The translations under genes were made by a program, and so were the position numbers. Below the pieces are notes generated by a model, which did not search any database, was not told where the DNA came from, and saw nothing but the letters and a program-made list of their open reading frames with translations. DNA of 64,000 nucleotides, taken from positions 1 through 64,000 of the forward strand of contig CAWEKI010000003.1 of NCBI GenBank assembly GCA_963809695.1, given 5' to 3'. The DNA comes from JAGDMJ01 sp963809695 (GTDB taxonomy: Bacteria; Bacteroidota; Ignavibacteria; UBA10030; UBA6906). Shown one piece after another: positions 35,203 to 44,405 of this stretch. Positions within the stretch are counted from its first letter, which is position 1. Every line of letters begins with the position of its first letter.

Positions 35203-37148
35203 GAGACAGTGACAAACGGACGATATTCTGGGGGGTGATGCTCGCGCTCCCGCTTGCCTTCCTGGCGGCCACAGAACTTGTGCTTCGGGCGACAGGCGCA
35301 TGTGCACCGGAACCGATGTTCACCGAGGTGCCGGGTTCGCAGGGCGCCCTCCTCAAATTTAATCCATGGGTCACGCGCCGGTATTTTGACTCCACGCAGT
35401 GCGCTCTCCCGAATCTCACCCCCGAGCTCTTTACCCGCGCCAAAGTGGACAGTGCCTTCCGCGTCCTTTGCCTGGGAGAATCAACCACTGCCGGCTTTCC
35501 GTTCCAATCCCAGGTGCCGTTCCCGCCTCAGTTGCGGGAGATCCTGGCCCATGCCTATCCAACGAAACGAATCGAAGTGCTGAACGCGGGCATCTCCGCG
35601 ATCAGCTCGTACGTCGTTCTGGACATGCTGCCCGAACTTCTGGAAACGACAAAGCCAGACCTGGTCGTCACCTACCTTGGCCACAACGAGTTTTATGGTG
35701 TCTATGGCAGCGGTTCGACACTCTTTCCCGCGCAGCAGCGTGCCCTGGTAACCACGATGCTTTGGTTGCAGCATCTGCGCCTGGTGCAGATGGTGAAGCG
35801 CATTCTGCATGCCTTCACGCCGCACCCGAGTTCACCCGCGGTAAACCGGACGCTCATGCAGAGCGTCGTCGGAAATCAGGATATTGCGCTTGGGTCCCCG
35901 CAGTATCGTCAAACCATGGAAGCCTTCCGGTCAAATCTCGAGGCGATCATTGATCTGTGCAGGGACCGGAATATTCCGATCGTGGTCAGCAACCTTGTGT
36001 CGAACTATGAGGACCATCCCCCGTTTCACAGCCTGAGCAGCCAGGGAACCACTGCATCGGTCGGGGCGGCCCTGCGGGATGGCGATACTCTTCTTGCCGA
36101 TGGCCGGTACTCCGAAGCGGAGGCAAGATTTCTCGGAGCCTGGCGTGCCGACTCGGGCAATGCCGATGCCTGGTTTGGCATGGGCCGTGTCCGTTTGACG
36201 CAGGGAGACAGCGCCGGAGCTCTTCGCTGGTTTACGGGCGCAAAGGACCGCGATGCGATGCGCTTCCGGGCTACGGAGGAAGCCAACAGCATTATTGCCG
36301 CCACAGCCGCCCGGACCCATGCGGGGTTCATCGATATGATGACGGCCTTCCAGAATGCCTCCCCGGGGAGAATCATCGGCCGGAACCTGATGGTCGATCA
36401 TCTGCATCCCAATCCGCAGGGTTACTACCTCATGGCTGAAGCCGTGTACCACAGCGTGGTTTCCCTGGGCGTGCTCCCGCCCCCCGATTCGTCGTACCTG
36501 CTTCCGGAATCGCCGTATGGCGTGACGGACCTGGACTGGGAGATGGGACTGCTCAAGATCTTTCCGATGTTGCACGAATGGCCGTTCCGGGAAAACCGTG
36601 TTACGCGATCGGATTACCATTCCCACGGGGATACGGCGGCAACGCGCATCGCGCTCCAGTACATGCGCGAGGGCTTTGCCTGGGCGCGGGCACACGACAT
36701 GATGGCCCATGTGTATCTGAACCGGAAGGATTTCGAGCGGGCCAAGCGGGAGTACCTTGCGATCGCTGTGTATCAACCGGAAGATCCATGGCCCTACCAG
36801 CAGATCGCAGCATTGTTTGAGCTGCAGGGGGAGTGGCACCAACGGTCTGCTGCGCTCCAGGAAGCGCTCATGCGCTCTCCGATAAAAGGAATGCTTGCCT
36901 ATCAGTTTGCTCTAAGCGAGTGGAAGCAAGGACATCTCAAACAGGCGCTTGTGGCAATGGAATTTGCCTCGGGGGCCCCTGAACTCCGGCGGGAGGAGCG
37001 TGAGAATGCCCGGTTCTACCTTGCAGGCTTTCTGTCGGACAGCGGTCAGCCACAACGGGCCCGGGAAGTCCTCCGGGTGATCCTGTCTGAAAATCCCTCG
37101 TTCGCACCGGCACAGAAGTTCCTCCAACAGCTTGAGAGGGCGCCATGA
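35199..37148 (+). CDS. SGNH/GDSL hydrolase-like protein with TPR repeats
   Basis: 649 residues with one N-terminal membrane helix (TIFWGVMLALPLAFLAATELVLRA). SGNH blocks are visible: Ser95 in CLGESTTAG, Gly/Asn in NAGISAISSYV and LGHNEFYG, and Asp400/His403 in MVDHLHPNPQGYYLMAEAVY. A TPR-like helix pair (about 285-345, YSEAEARFLGAWRADSGNADAWFGMGRVRLTQGD) lies inside the SGNH domain just before the Asp-His block, and further TPRs fill about 490-645. The family acts as esterases or acetyltransferases on glycans, facing the periplasm here. Coupled by 4-bp overlaps to both the regulator and the lichenase, it may remove or handle acyl groups on the same glycan (inference). Confidence 0.85.
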   Translation: MRDSDKRTIFWGVMLALPLAFLAATELVLRATGACAPEPMFTEVPGSQGALLKFNPWVTRRYFDSTQCALPNLTPELFTRAKVDSAFRVLCLGESTTAGFPFQSQVPFPPQLREILAHAYPTKRIEVLNAGISAISSYVVLDMLPELLETTKPDLVVTYLGHNEFYGVYGSGSTLFPAQQRALVTTMLWLQHLRLVQMVKRILHAFTPHPSSPAVNRTLMQSVVGNQDIALGSPQYRQTMEAFRSNLEAIIDLCRDRNIPIVVSNLVSNYEDHPPFHSLSSQGTTASVGAALRDGDTLLADGRYSEAEARFLGAWRADSGNADAWFGMGRVRLTQGDSAGALRWFTGAKDRDAMRFRATEEANSIIAATAARTHAGFIDMMTAFQNASPGRIIGRNLMVDHLHPNPQGYYLMAEAVYHSVVSLGVLPPPDSSYLLPESPYGVTDLDWEMGLLKIFPMLHEWPFRENRVTRSDYHSHGDTAATRIALQYMREGFAWARAHDMMAHVYLNRKDFERAKREYLAIAVYQPEDPWPYQQIAALFELQGEWHQRSAALQEALMRSPIKGMLAYQFALSEWKQGHLKQALVAMEFASGAPELRREERENARFYLAGFLSDSGQPQRAREVLRVILSENPSFAPAQKFLQQLERAP

Positions 37149-38953
37149 CTAATCAAAGACACATACCCCTGATCCTTCTCGCCTGGCTCGTGCTTTGTGC
37201 TGTCCCTGCCGTGGCACAGAAGCCGTACCGCGGAGCTGAATACCGGACAACAGGAACGATGACCTATGGCCGGTTCGAGGTGCGCATGCGATCGGCTCCG
37301 GTGTCAGGCATGCTCTCATCGTTCTTTACCTACTACGATCCTGCCAATCCCTGGAACGAAATCGACATTGAGATCATGGGGCGCTACAATAATCAGGCAC
37401 AGTTCAACACGATTGTCCCCACACAGGCGGACAATCATGTGTTCAGCCATATCATGAGTGTCAATCCCCACGCCGCGTTTCATGTGTATGCATTCGAGTG
37501 GACTCCCGATTACGTTGCCTGGCTGGTAGACGATAATGAGGTCTACCGGCAGACGGGCACGCATATCGCGAAGATCACGAAACCACAGAAGCTTATGATG
37601 AACATCTGGCAGCCCACATCCGTGGACTGGGCGGGCGCATTTAGCCCCGCGCAATTGCCCGTGTACACCTACTACGATTGGGTCAGGTACTATGCGTATA
37701 CGCCGGGAACCGGAGATAATTTCACGCTGCAGTGGACCGACGACTTCAATTCCTTTGACAGTGCACGCTGGCAGAAGGCAACACACACGTGGGACGGAAA
37801 CAACGCCCAGTTTGTGACGGAGAACGCCGTGGTGCAGGATGGGTACTTGATTCTCTGCCTGACAAGTAATTCGACAAGCGGCTACAATGGCGGAAGCATC
37901 GTCGATCGTGACGTTGATCCGCCCTTCCCGCTCTCGGCTCGGGCCTTCGATTCTACCATCGTGGTGCAATTCTCTGAACGGGTGTCCGCCGCGACGGCGG
38001 AGAATGCTTCCTCCTATTCGGGCGGCAGCGGGATCGTGTACAAGAGCGCGAAACTGCGGGCGGACCTGAGAACAGTGGACCTGTCTGTCAGCGGGATGAG
38101 CCTGACATCATCCTTCACGCTTTCGATACGCAATGTCCAGGATCTTGCCTCGCCGGTGAACACCATGGGGACGAAAACCATCGGCGTCACGCGGCCTCTT
38201 CAGTTTCCTCTCAAGATCGATGTTGGAGGGGTAGGAGGGAACGGGTATCTTCCCGATTCTTCCTGGACTGCGGCAGCGAACTTTGGATATGTTGGTGGAT
38301 CGGGATTCACACTTCTTCCTACCACGCCCATCTTCAACACGACGGAGCCGGCTCCCTACAGGTCTTCCGTGCACGGACTTTCGGGTTATAAGATCCGCAT
38401 GCCAAATGGCACGTACAAATTGACCCTTATGATGGCCGAAGATCACATGAACAGCGCCGGAATGCGTGTCTTCAGCTGCAAGGCGGAGGGAGAGACAGTG
38501 TTTACGAATCTCGACTTGTTCAAGCAAGCGGGACTGCTTGGGGCATATGACGTGGTTGTCCCGGCCGTGCAGGTGAACGACAATATCCTGGATCTCTGGT
38601 TTGGAGCTGCCACCGATTCCACGACTCTTGGTGCTATTACACTTGAACGCGTGGCCGGACCGACCGGTGTGAAATATCAACCCAGGGAGATCCCAGGCTG
38701 GACGTTTTCTGTCTTTCCCAATCCTACGAATGCCGCGGCGGTCTTTCACTATACTCTGCCGGCATCGGAGGCACTGGCTTTTTACGTCCATGACATTACG
38801 GGCCGCCAGGTGGCAGACATCGAACTTGGAAACGTCTCTGCAGGGGCGCATGAGTACAGATGGGCGGCTGACAAGCTTTCCAGCGGGACATACTATTGTA
38901 CAATGAAAGGCCCTGGCTTTTCGACAACGAAGCGGATCGTCATTATTAAATAG
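37145..38953 (+). CDS. Circularly permuted GH16 lichenase with Ig-like, malectin and T9SS domains
   Basis: 602 residues with a signal peptide (LVLCAVPAVAQ). Residues 27-190 hold the catalytic strand NEIDIEIMG (Glu72, Asp74, Glu76) that normally lies in the second half of a GH16 domain. The normal N-terminal part (FTLQWTDDFNSFDSARW, VVQDGYLILCLT) follows at about 200-255. This is the natural circular permutation known from Fibrobacter succinogenes 1,3-1,4-beta-glucanase, and flanking phrases such as YTPG and DFNSFDSARW match that enzyme closely from memory. Then come an SbsA-type Ig-like domain (about 262-345), a malectin domain (about 355-505) and a T9SS sorting domain. Predicted: surface cleavage of mixed-linkage beta-glucan. 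The start overlaps the SGNH stop. Confidence 0.88.
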   Translation: MTNQRHIPLILLAWLVLCAVPAVAQKPYRGAEYRTTGTMTYGRFEVRMRSAPVSGMLSSFFTYYDPANPWNEIDIEIMGRYNNQAQFNTIVPTQADNHVFSHIMSVNPHAAFHVYAFEWTPDYVAWLVDDNEVYRQTGTHIAKITKPQKLMMNIWQPTSVDWAGAFSPAQLPVYTYYDWVRYYAYTPGTGDNFTLQWTDDFNSFDSARWQKATHTWDGNNAQFVTENAVVQDGYLILCLTSNSTSGYNGGSIVDRDVDPPFPLSARAFDSTIVVQFSERVSAATAENASSYSGGSGIVYKSAKLRADLRTVDLSVSGMSLTSSFTLSIRNVQDLASPVNTMGTKTIGVTRPLQFPLKIDVGGVGGNGYLPDSSWTAAANFGYVGGSGFTLLPTTPIFNTTEPAPYRSSVHGLSGYKIRMPNGTYKLTLMMAEDHMNSAGMRVFSCKAEGETVFTNLDLFKQAGLLGAYDVVVPAVQVNDNILDLWFGAATDSTTLGAITLERVAGPTGVKYQPREIPGWTFSVFPNPTNAAAVFHYTLPASEALAFYVHDITGRQVADIELGNVSAGAHEYRWAADKLSSGTYYCTMKGPGFSTTKRIVIIK

Positions 38954-39187
38954 AAGTCAGAGGCAGGGGCAAAGAAGACTCCAATCCGTGTACGGGCTAT
39001 TGTTTTAATAACCGCAGTATTATCAATATAATAATCGGCATCCCACCCGTTCGTTGGAAGTGTTGAAAACAGCTGAAAATCAACAGATTCTGATTGGCAC
39101 AGGTAGTGTTGCCTTGATTTGAAGAGTACGGGCGTAGTGTGCCCGATTCCGTCGACCTTCCCGTTCGCACCATTAATCACTTATTCA
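38954..39187. other. AT-rich intergenic leader of the GH2 gene
   Basis: The 234-bp gap is AT-rich around 39000-39040 against a GC-rich background. A perfect TATAAT at 39027-39032 has no good -35 at 16-18 bp; TTGTTT lies 21 bp upstream. It may hold the GH2 promoter. No gene or terminator is seen. Confidence 0.3.
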
Positions 39188-41509
39188 ATGACCCATTGGT
39201 ACTGCGTTGTCAGTGGAGTCTTGGTACTTTCTCTCCCGTCCCTCCTTGCCGCCCGGGCGCAGATTGCGTCTCTGCCTCCAACGTTCAGCCTCCGAACGGT
39301 GAATGGGATCTCGGTTCCATTCCAGAACGGTATGCCGGTCCCTACAATTGAAAAGCAACGCCGCCCCACCATGAATCTCGCCGGTCCCTGGCGGAAGCAG
39401 CGCTTCACGGCCACACAGAGCATCTCGCTTGGCCCGCGCGACTCTGCCGGCTGTGCGGCACTTGTTGCCGAGGCCGCGAACCGTCACCTGCCTGGTTATG
39501 ATGACTCGGGCTGGCTATTCAAGAACGTCCCGTCGGTTGAGAATAGACTGAACGGACTCAATATCCGGCCCGAGGACTATGAGAACGGCGTCTGGTACCG
39601 CCGAACATTCACTGTTCCTGACAGCCTGAACGGCCGATTCGTCCGGCTGAACTTCTACGCCGTAAACTATGTGGCAGATGTCTGGCTGAACGGCAAATAT
39701 CTTGGCTACCATGAAGGAGGGTACACACCTTTTTCATTTGATGCCACGGCCGCATTGCGGTTCGACACGGTCAATGTCCTGGCCGTGCGGGTGGATAACC
39801 CGGCATGGGGCTCGCGCAACGATATCGTTCCGTACGGGACGCTACAGCACAAGCCCGACTGGTTCAACTTCACCGGTATCATCCACGACGTCTATTGTGA
39901 ATTCTCCAGTGCGGTCTCAATAGCGAGGGTGGAAGCGACACCTCAGACCGGCTACGCATACCAGGCCACCATAACGGTCTGGAACAAATCGGGAGCGGCG
40001 AAGGACCCGAGGCTGGTCATGTTCGTGCATGAAGCGAGGGTCGACTCGACGACAATTCAATCTGAAGTCACCGCCGATCTGCTCGGCCCCCAGATAACCG
40101 AATCCAGCGTCACCCCGGGTGCGATCCCTGTCGATTCGGCGAGGACGGTGTGCTTGCCCATCAGCATTCCATCTGTATCGGCCTGGTCTCCGAAGCATCC
40201 CCATCTCTACATCCTGCGCACCGTGCTCGTGATCGGTACCGATACAGTGGATGAAGTCTGCACCCAGTTCGGGGTCCGCACGCTTGGAATTAACGGCAAT
40301 ACGCTGCTCCTCAACAACATGCCAATGTTCTTCCCCGGAGTTGCACGGCATGAAGATCACTATCTCTTCGGCCGCAGCGTGCCGAAGCAGGTCATCTTTT
40401 CAGATCTACAGAAGGTTGTCGACCTGAACGCGACATTTCTCCGTACTGCTCATTATCCCAACCATCCGTATACCTATCTGATTGCGGACCGGCTGGGCAT
40501 TGCCGTCCTTGAGGAAATTCCCGTCTGGTGGTTCGATGAAGAAAACGCCTGGTTCAAGCAGGACAACCTCCGTCATATCCACGAGCAGATGTGGCGTGAA
40601 ATGCTGTTCCGCGACCGCAACCGGCCGAGCATTCTCTTCTGGAGCACGTGCAATGAGTGTCTCGACCAGACGAACCGGAAGAATCTTATCCAGCGACTGA
40701 ACACCGAGCTTGACACGCAGTATCCGGACGGCAGGTTCGTCACCGAGTCGGCGGCTGCAGACAGGCCCGGGCCGAACGATCCGACGCAGGCGGCATGCGA
40801 CGTAGCGGGATGGACGATGTACTTCGGGATCTTCCATGGGAGCACATATTATGCCGGCACCAGGCAATTTCTCCAGAGTGCGCTGACGTCGTATCCTTCA
40901 AAGCCGTTCCTTGACACGGAGTTTGGATACTGGTCCACCGAGGATCTTGCGTCGGCCCCTGTCCAGGTGAGCGTGTTCGACTCGACGTTCATGGCGTTCA
41001 ACGAATTCGTGGCTGTTGACAGCACGGGCGTTTGGCGTCCTGGCAAACCGCTTGCCACGACCACGTGGTGGTGTGTCTTTGACTGGTACTCGATCCAGAC
41101 GGGCAATCAGACCATGGGCCTGTACCAGATGGACCATACGACGGCCAAGCCCGTTGCCTCCCGCCTCCGGGATGTGTACCGGCCGTTCAAGGCCTCAAGC
41201 GAGAATGTCGTTGTGGAAGATGTGGAGCGCGTGGCGGAGCTGCCATCGGAATGCCGTCTTGAGCAAAATTATCCGAACCCGTTCAATCCGATAACAGTAG
41301 TCAGAAGTCAGTTGCCTGTCGCCAGTCATGTGCGGTTGACTGTCTACGATGTCCTCGGCCGTGAGGTCGCCCTGCTGGTCGATGGGCCAAGGGTGGCGGG
41401 GCGCTATCAGGACAGCTTTGATGGCAATGGGTTGGCCAGCGGGGTCTACATTTACCGTCTGACCGCCGATGCGTTCGTGGAAAGCCGGAAAATGATTCTG
41501 CTTAAATAA
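39188..41509 (+). CDS. GH2 beta-glycosidase with T9SS sorting domain
   Basis: 773 residues from the ATG at 39188, which opens a signal peptide (VVSGVLVLSLPSLLAARAQ). A sugar-binding jelly roll (about 55-240) shows GVWYRRTFTVPDSL, YVADVWLNGKYLGYHEGGYTPF and WFNFTGIIHDVY. An Ig-like domain and then the TIM barrel follow, with FFPGVARHEDH, FLRTAHYPNHPYTYLIADRLGI, acid/base Glu490 in WSTCNE and probable nucleophile Glu578 in LDTEFGYW. The sorting domain (LEQNYPNPFNP) closes the chain. GH2 covers beta-galactosidases, glucuronidases and mannosidases among others; the substrate cannot be read here. Its stop overlaps the start of the symporter gene (TAATG). Confidence 0.87.
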   Translation: MTHWYCVVSGVLVLSLPSLLAARAQIASLPPTFSLRTVNGISVPFQNGMPVPTIEKQRRPTMNLAGPWRKQRFTATQSISLGPRDSAGCAALVAEAANRHLPGYDDSGWLFKNVPSVENRLNGLNIRPEDYENGVWYRRTFTVPDSLNGRFVRLNFYAVNYVADVWLNGKYLGYHEGGYTPFSFDATAALRFDTVNVLAVRVDNPAWGSRNDIVPYGTLQHKPDWFNFTGIIHDVYCEFSSAVSIARVEATPQTGYAYQATITVWNKSGAAKDPRLVMFVHEARVDSTTIQSEVTADLLGPQITESSVTPGAIPVDSARTVCLPISIPSVSAWSPKHPHLYILRTVLVIGTDTVDEVCTQFGVRTLGINGNTLLLNNMPMFFPGVARHEDHYLFGRSVPKQVIFSDLQKVVDLNATFLRTAHYPNHPYTYLIADRLGIAVLEEIPVWWFDEENAWFKQDNLRHIHEQMWREMLFRDRNRPSILFWSTCNECLDQTNRKNLIQRLNTELDTQYPDGRFVTESAAADRPGPNDPTQAACDVAGWTMYFGIFHGSTYYAGTRQFLQSALTSYPSKPFLDTEFGYWSTEDLASAPVQVSVFDSTFMAFNEFVAVDSTGVWRPGKPLATTTWWCVFDWYSIQTGNQTMGLYQMDHTTAKPVASRLRDVYRPFKASSENVVVEDVERVAELPSECRLEQNYPNPFNPITVVRSQLPVASHVRLTVYDVLGREVALLVDGPRVAGRYQDSFDGNGLASGVYIYRLTADAFVESRKMILLK

Positions 41510-42906
41510 TGTCCCCAATGCACCGGACATACGATCTGCTGATCATCCTTGCGGTCCTCGCCGGGATGGCGTTTGCGGCGCTTCGCTCAATCCAGGGGAG
41601 GAAAGGAGCCGACGCTTCGGAGTATTTCCTTGCGAGGCGGGATATCGGGTGGCTTTCCCTTGGTGCGTCATTGTTCGTGACGACAATGTGGGGCTTCTGG
41701 TCGTTGGCCCTGGCGAAGCCGGTGGCCGCTGGGCTTTCCGGATGGCTACTCCCGGGCGCCGTCGTGGTCGTTGCCCTGGTTGCGCTGGGTATCGGATTCG
41801 TCTCGCCATACAGGGCCTCGGGTGCCGCGACAGTCCCATCGTTCCTTGGCGAGCGCTTCGGCAGGCATGTCGGCTTTGCGGTTGCGCTGGCCTCCATTGG
41901 ATTGACCTTGTTCGTTCATATCCCGTTCACGATTCTCATCGGGACCCAGCTGGTGAACGCGCTCATGGGCTGGGACCTGATGTCCTCCGGCCTCCTGATG
42001 GTGGTGATCCCGGGCCTCTTCGTCGTTGCCGGGGGATACCCTGCGGCAATCGCAGCGCAGAGCGCTGGGGCTGTTGCGGCTGGCGCGGGTCTTCTCTTTC
42101 TGGCAGTAAACGGGTTTCCCGGTGGTGAGGGCGTGCTTCATCGAGTCTTGCCTGACGCTGGCGCATCGTGGACGCCCCTGGTCGCGGGAATGGCGATTCT
42201 GGGACTCTGGTCACTTTGCATGGACCAGCACGTTGTTCAGCGGGTGTTTGCGGCACGCTCCTGCACGCAAGGACGAACGGGATCCCTTTCAGCGGCTGCC
42301 ATGGTCATGGTCGGTGTTGCGGCAGTGACAGTAGGATGTGAAGGGGCGGGTTCACCAGGCTTGCGCATGGGAGGTTCTGGAATTGCCGGAGGATTTATCG
42401 TGGCCGCGGTGATTGCCTTCGCCATGGCATCGTTGTCGGGACACTTCATGAGCATCGCAACGCTCATGACCATGGATATCGTCCGACCAATCCGGAAAGC
42501 TGCCGGCGAGGCGGCTCTCGTGCTGGTTGGCCGGCTGACGAGCACGGCGGTCGTCATTCTGGCGATTCTGACGGCTTCGTCAATTGGTTTGATCGGGCCG
42601 GCTGTGCTGGCCTGGATGATCCCGGCAGCCGTAGCAATCGCGCCTCCGGTGGTTGCCGTGATGCTTCTCGGGTTATTCTGGCCGCGGATGCATGGGCGCG
42701 GTGCGCTCTCGGCGCTGGTGGCGGGTTGGGCGGCAGGACTCGTGCAGACGGGCATGACCCTTGAACCAGGAGCAGGGATGATACAAAATGCAGTTGTGAC
42801 ATTTGCCGTCTCTGCCTTCGTGTTTGTCTCAGTGAGTCTTACGGTTGCTCCCCTGGGGACCCTCAGGAAAGTGCCGGGGACGATCTTGCAGGTGAGGAAA
42901 CCATGA
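41509..42906 (+). CDS. Sodium/solute symporter (SSS, SLC5-type) family transporter
   Basis: 465 residues with about thirteen membrane helices. The N-terminus has the family pattern ADASEYFLARRDIGWLSLGASLFVTTMWGFWSLALAKPVAAGLSGW, a GYPAAIAAQSAGA loop, and MDQHVVQRVFAARS, the SSS motif around helix 6. It should take up a small solute with sodium across the inner membrane. Placed between a GH2 enzyme and a secretion-linked PPIase, a monosaccharide or uronate is likely, but the substrate is inferred. It overlaps both neighbours by one to four bases, so the three genes form a tight operon. Confidence 0.85.
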   Translation: MSPMHRTYDLLIILAVLAGMAFAALRSIQGRKGADASEYFLARRDIGWLSLGASLFVTTMWGFWSLALAKPVAAGLSGWLLPGAVVVVALVALGIGFVSPYRASGAATVPSFLGERFGRHVGFAVALASIGLTLFVHIPFTILIGTQLVNALMGWDLMSSGLLMVVIPGLFVVAGGYPAAIAAQSAGAVAAGAGLLFLAVNGFPGGEGVLHRVLPDAGASWTPLVAGMAILGLWSLCMDQHVVQRVFAARSCTQGRTGSLSAAAMVMVGVAAVTVGCEGAGSPGLRMGGSGIAGGFIVAAVIAFAMASLSGHFMSIATLMTMDIVRPIRKAAGEAALVLVGRLTSTAVVILAILTASSIGLIGPAVLAWMIPAAVAIAPPVVAVMLLGLFWPRMHGRGALSALVAGWAAGLVQTGMTLEPGAGMIQNAVVTFAVSAFVFVSVSLTVAPLGTLRKVPGTILQVRKP

Positions 42907-44351
42907 AGCATGGAGTGATCCTGTTGCTCGCGGCATGCGTCTTTGCCGCTGGCTGCGGGAGGGAGGAGCCGAAAGATCTTGTGGCGCGCGTTGGGAATCG
43001 GGCGATCGATATGAAAGAGCTGAAGCGCTCGTACGCCCTCCAGCCGCAGTGGAAAAGAGGACAGACAGAGCTCCAGTCGTATCTCGCTCAGCTCGGCGAG
43101 CTGACGACCCAGAAGCTGTACGCTCAGGAGGCGGAGAAACTGGGGATCGACCGTGATTCGCTCATGGTCAGATATCTTGAATTCACCAGACAGAAGGAAG
43201 TGATCAAGGGGCTGTACCGGAAGGAGATCCTGAAGAACGTCAGGATCAACGAAGCCGAGGCGCGGCAAATGTATGAGTGGATGAAGAAGAAAGTAGATTA
43301 TGAGTATATCTCCGCCGCCGACTCCACACAGTGCGCGTTATTCGCGAAGCAGTTGGCAGGCAAGCGTGTCGGGCAGCTCGCGTTTCCACCTGATTCTTCC
43401 GTGAAGGGAGGACGGGAGGAGGCGGCGATGGTGGGAACGGTTCCTCCGGAACTTGAGCGTATGATGTTCACCGGCGGGCTCAATGAGGTCTACGGGCCGG
43501 TGAAGGTGGGTGATGTGTTCATGGCCGTCCACGTGACGGGTGCCCAGGTGGAAAAATTCCTGTCTGACAATGAATTCGCCCTGCAACAGGAAAAGATCGA
43601 TCATCTGCTCACCAACAGGAAGGCGGACTCACTCGCGTCTCGGTTTGTGTACAGGATGATGAAAGACACCGATCTCCGTCTTGACGGACCGGTCTTCTGG
43701 GGAGTGGCGGACTATTTCTTCAAGAGGGTGAAGGAAGAGCACAGGGACGGCAGGATGATCAACAATGTCAATGTCACCAGTGACGAGCTGCGGATCCTGG
43801 ATGGGGACCTGAAATCCATGGCGGATGCCACGGTGGCCACGCACCGCGAAGGAAAACTCACTGTCCGTGAGCTGATGGCAGCGCTCTCGGATATGCCCGG
43901 GTCGCTCCGGCCGCGGGTGAGGACCCCGCAGGACCTGAAGGACGCAATCGGAGGGATCGTCAGGAACCAGTACCTGTTGAAGGAAGCACAACGGCAGGGG
44001 TTGGACAAGGATCCGGAGGTGCTCTACGAGTATGGCCTGCAGCGGGATGAGACGCTGGCTGCGGCCTATTATGAGCAGCGCCGGGCCCAGGTGAACATAT
44101 CGCAGGAGGATGTCCAGGTTTTCAGGAAACACTCGCCAGTTTCGGAAGAACAGGTGTTTTTCAAATTTAACATGACGAGCTTGACCCGGGATGCAAAGAC
44201 CGACAGTCTGCTTCGCGCCGAACTCCCGGGATTGAAGGCGCATTATGGGGTCACACTCGACTCCGCAAAGGTTCGCTCAACGCTCAAAACCCCCGACGCT
44301 GTTCTCCATGAGAATCCGATGAGAATCTTCGTCCGGGAAATCTTCATGTAA
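42903..44351 (+). CDS. SurA/PpiC-like periplasmic chaperone lipoprotein
   Basis: 482 residues with a lipoprotein signal (FAAGC, Cys18). A SurA-like N-terminal helical region (ARVGNRAIDMKELKRSY, LTTQKLYAQEAEKLGIDRDSLMVRYLEFTRQ) is followed by a parvulin-like part (YEYISAADSTQCALFAKQL, FPPDSSVKGGREEAAMVGTVPPELERMMFTGGLNEVYGPVKVGDVFMAVHV). A second helical half repeats the pattern (KLTVRELMAALSDMPGS, IVRNQYLLKEAQRQGLDKD). Such proteins help fold outer-membrane and surface proteins. Being embedded in the glycan operon suggests a chaperone for these secreted enzymes or barrels. Catalytic competence of the parvulin part is not certain. Confidence 0.8.
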   Translation: MKHGVILLLAACVFAAGCGREEPKDLVARVGNRAIDMKELKRSYALQPQWKRGQTELQSYLAQLGELTTQKLYAQEAEKLGIDRDSLMVRYLEFTRQKEVIKGLYRKEILKNVRINEAEARQMYEWMKKKVDYEYISAADSTQCALFAKQLAGKRVGQLAFPPDSSVKGGREEAAMVGTVPPELERMMFTGGLNEVYGPVKVGDVFMAVHVTGAQVEKFLSDNEFALQQEKIDHLLTNRKADSLASRFVYRMMKDTDLRLDGPVFWGVADYFFKRVKEEHRDGRMINNVNVTSDELRILDGDLKSMADATVATHREGKLTVRELMAALSDMPGSLRPRVRTPQDLKDAIGGIVRNQYLLKEAQRQGLDKDPEVLYEYGLQRDETLAAAYYEQRRAQVNISQEDVQVFRKHSPVSEEQVFFKFNMTSLTRDAKTDSLLRAELPGLKAHYGVTLDSAKVRSTLKTPDAVLHENPMRIFVREIFM

Positions 44352-44405
44352 CATCTATTCCCATAATCCACTGTTCCAACATCACATCCATAAAAGGAAC
44401 CACTT

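Noticed and set aside
39095..39112. Possible sigma54 promoter TGGCAC...TTGC upstream of the GH2 gene
   Set aside because: The two elements are eight bases apart instead of five, and sigma54 needs strict -24/-12 spacing; at the correct spacing the -12 position reads GT rather than GC.
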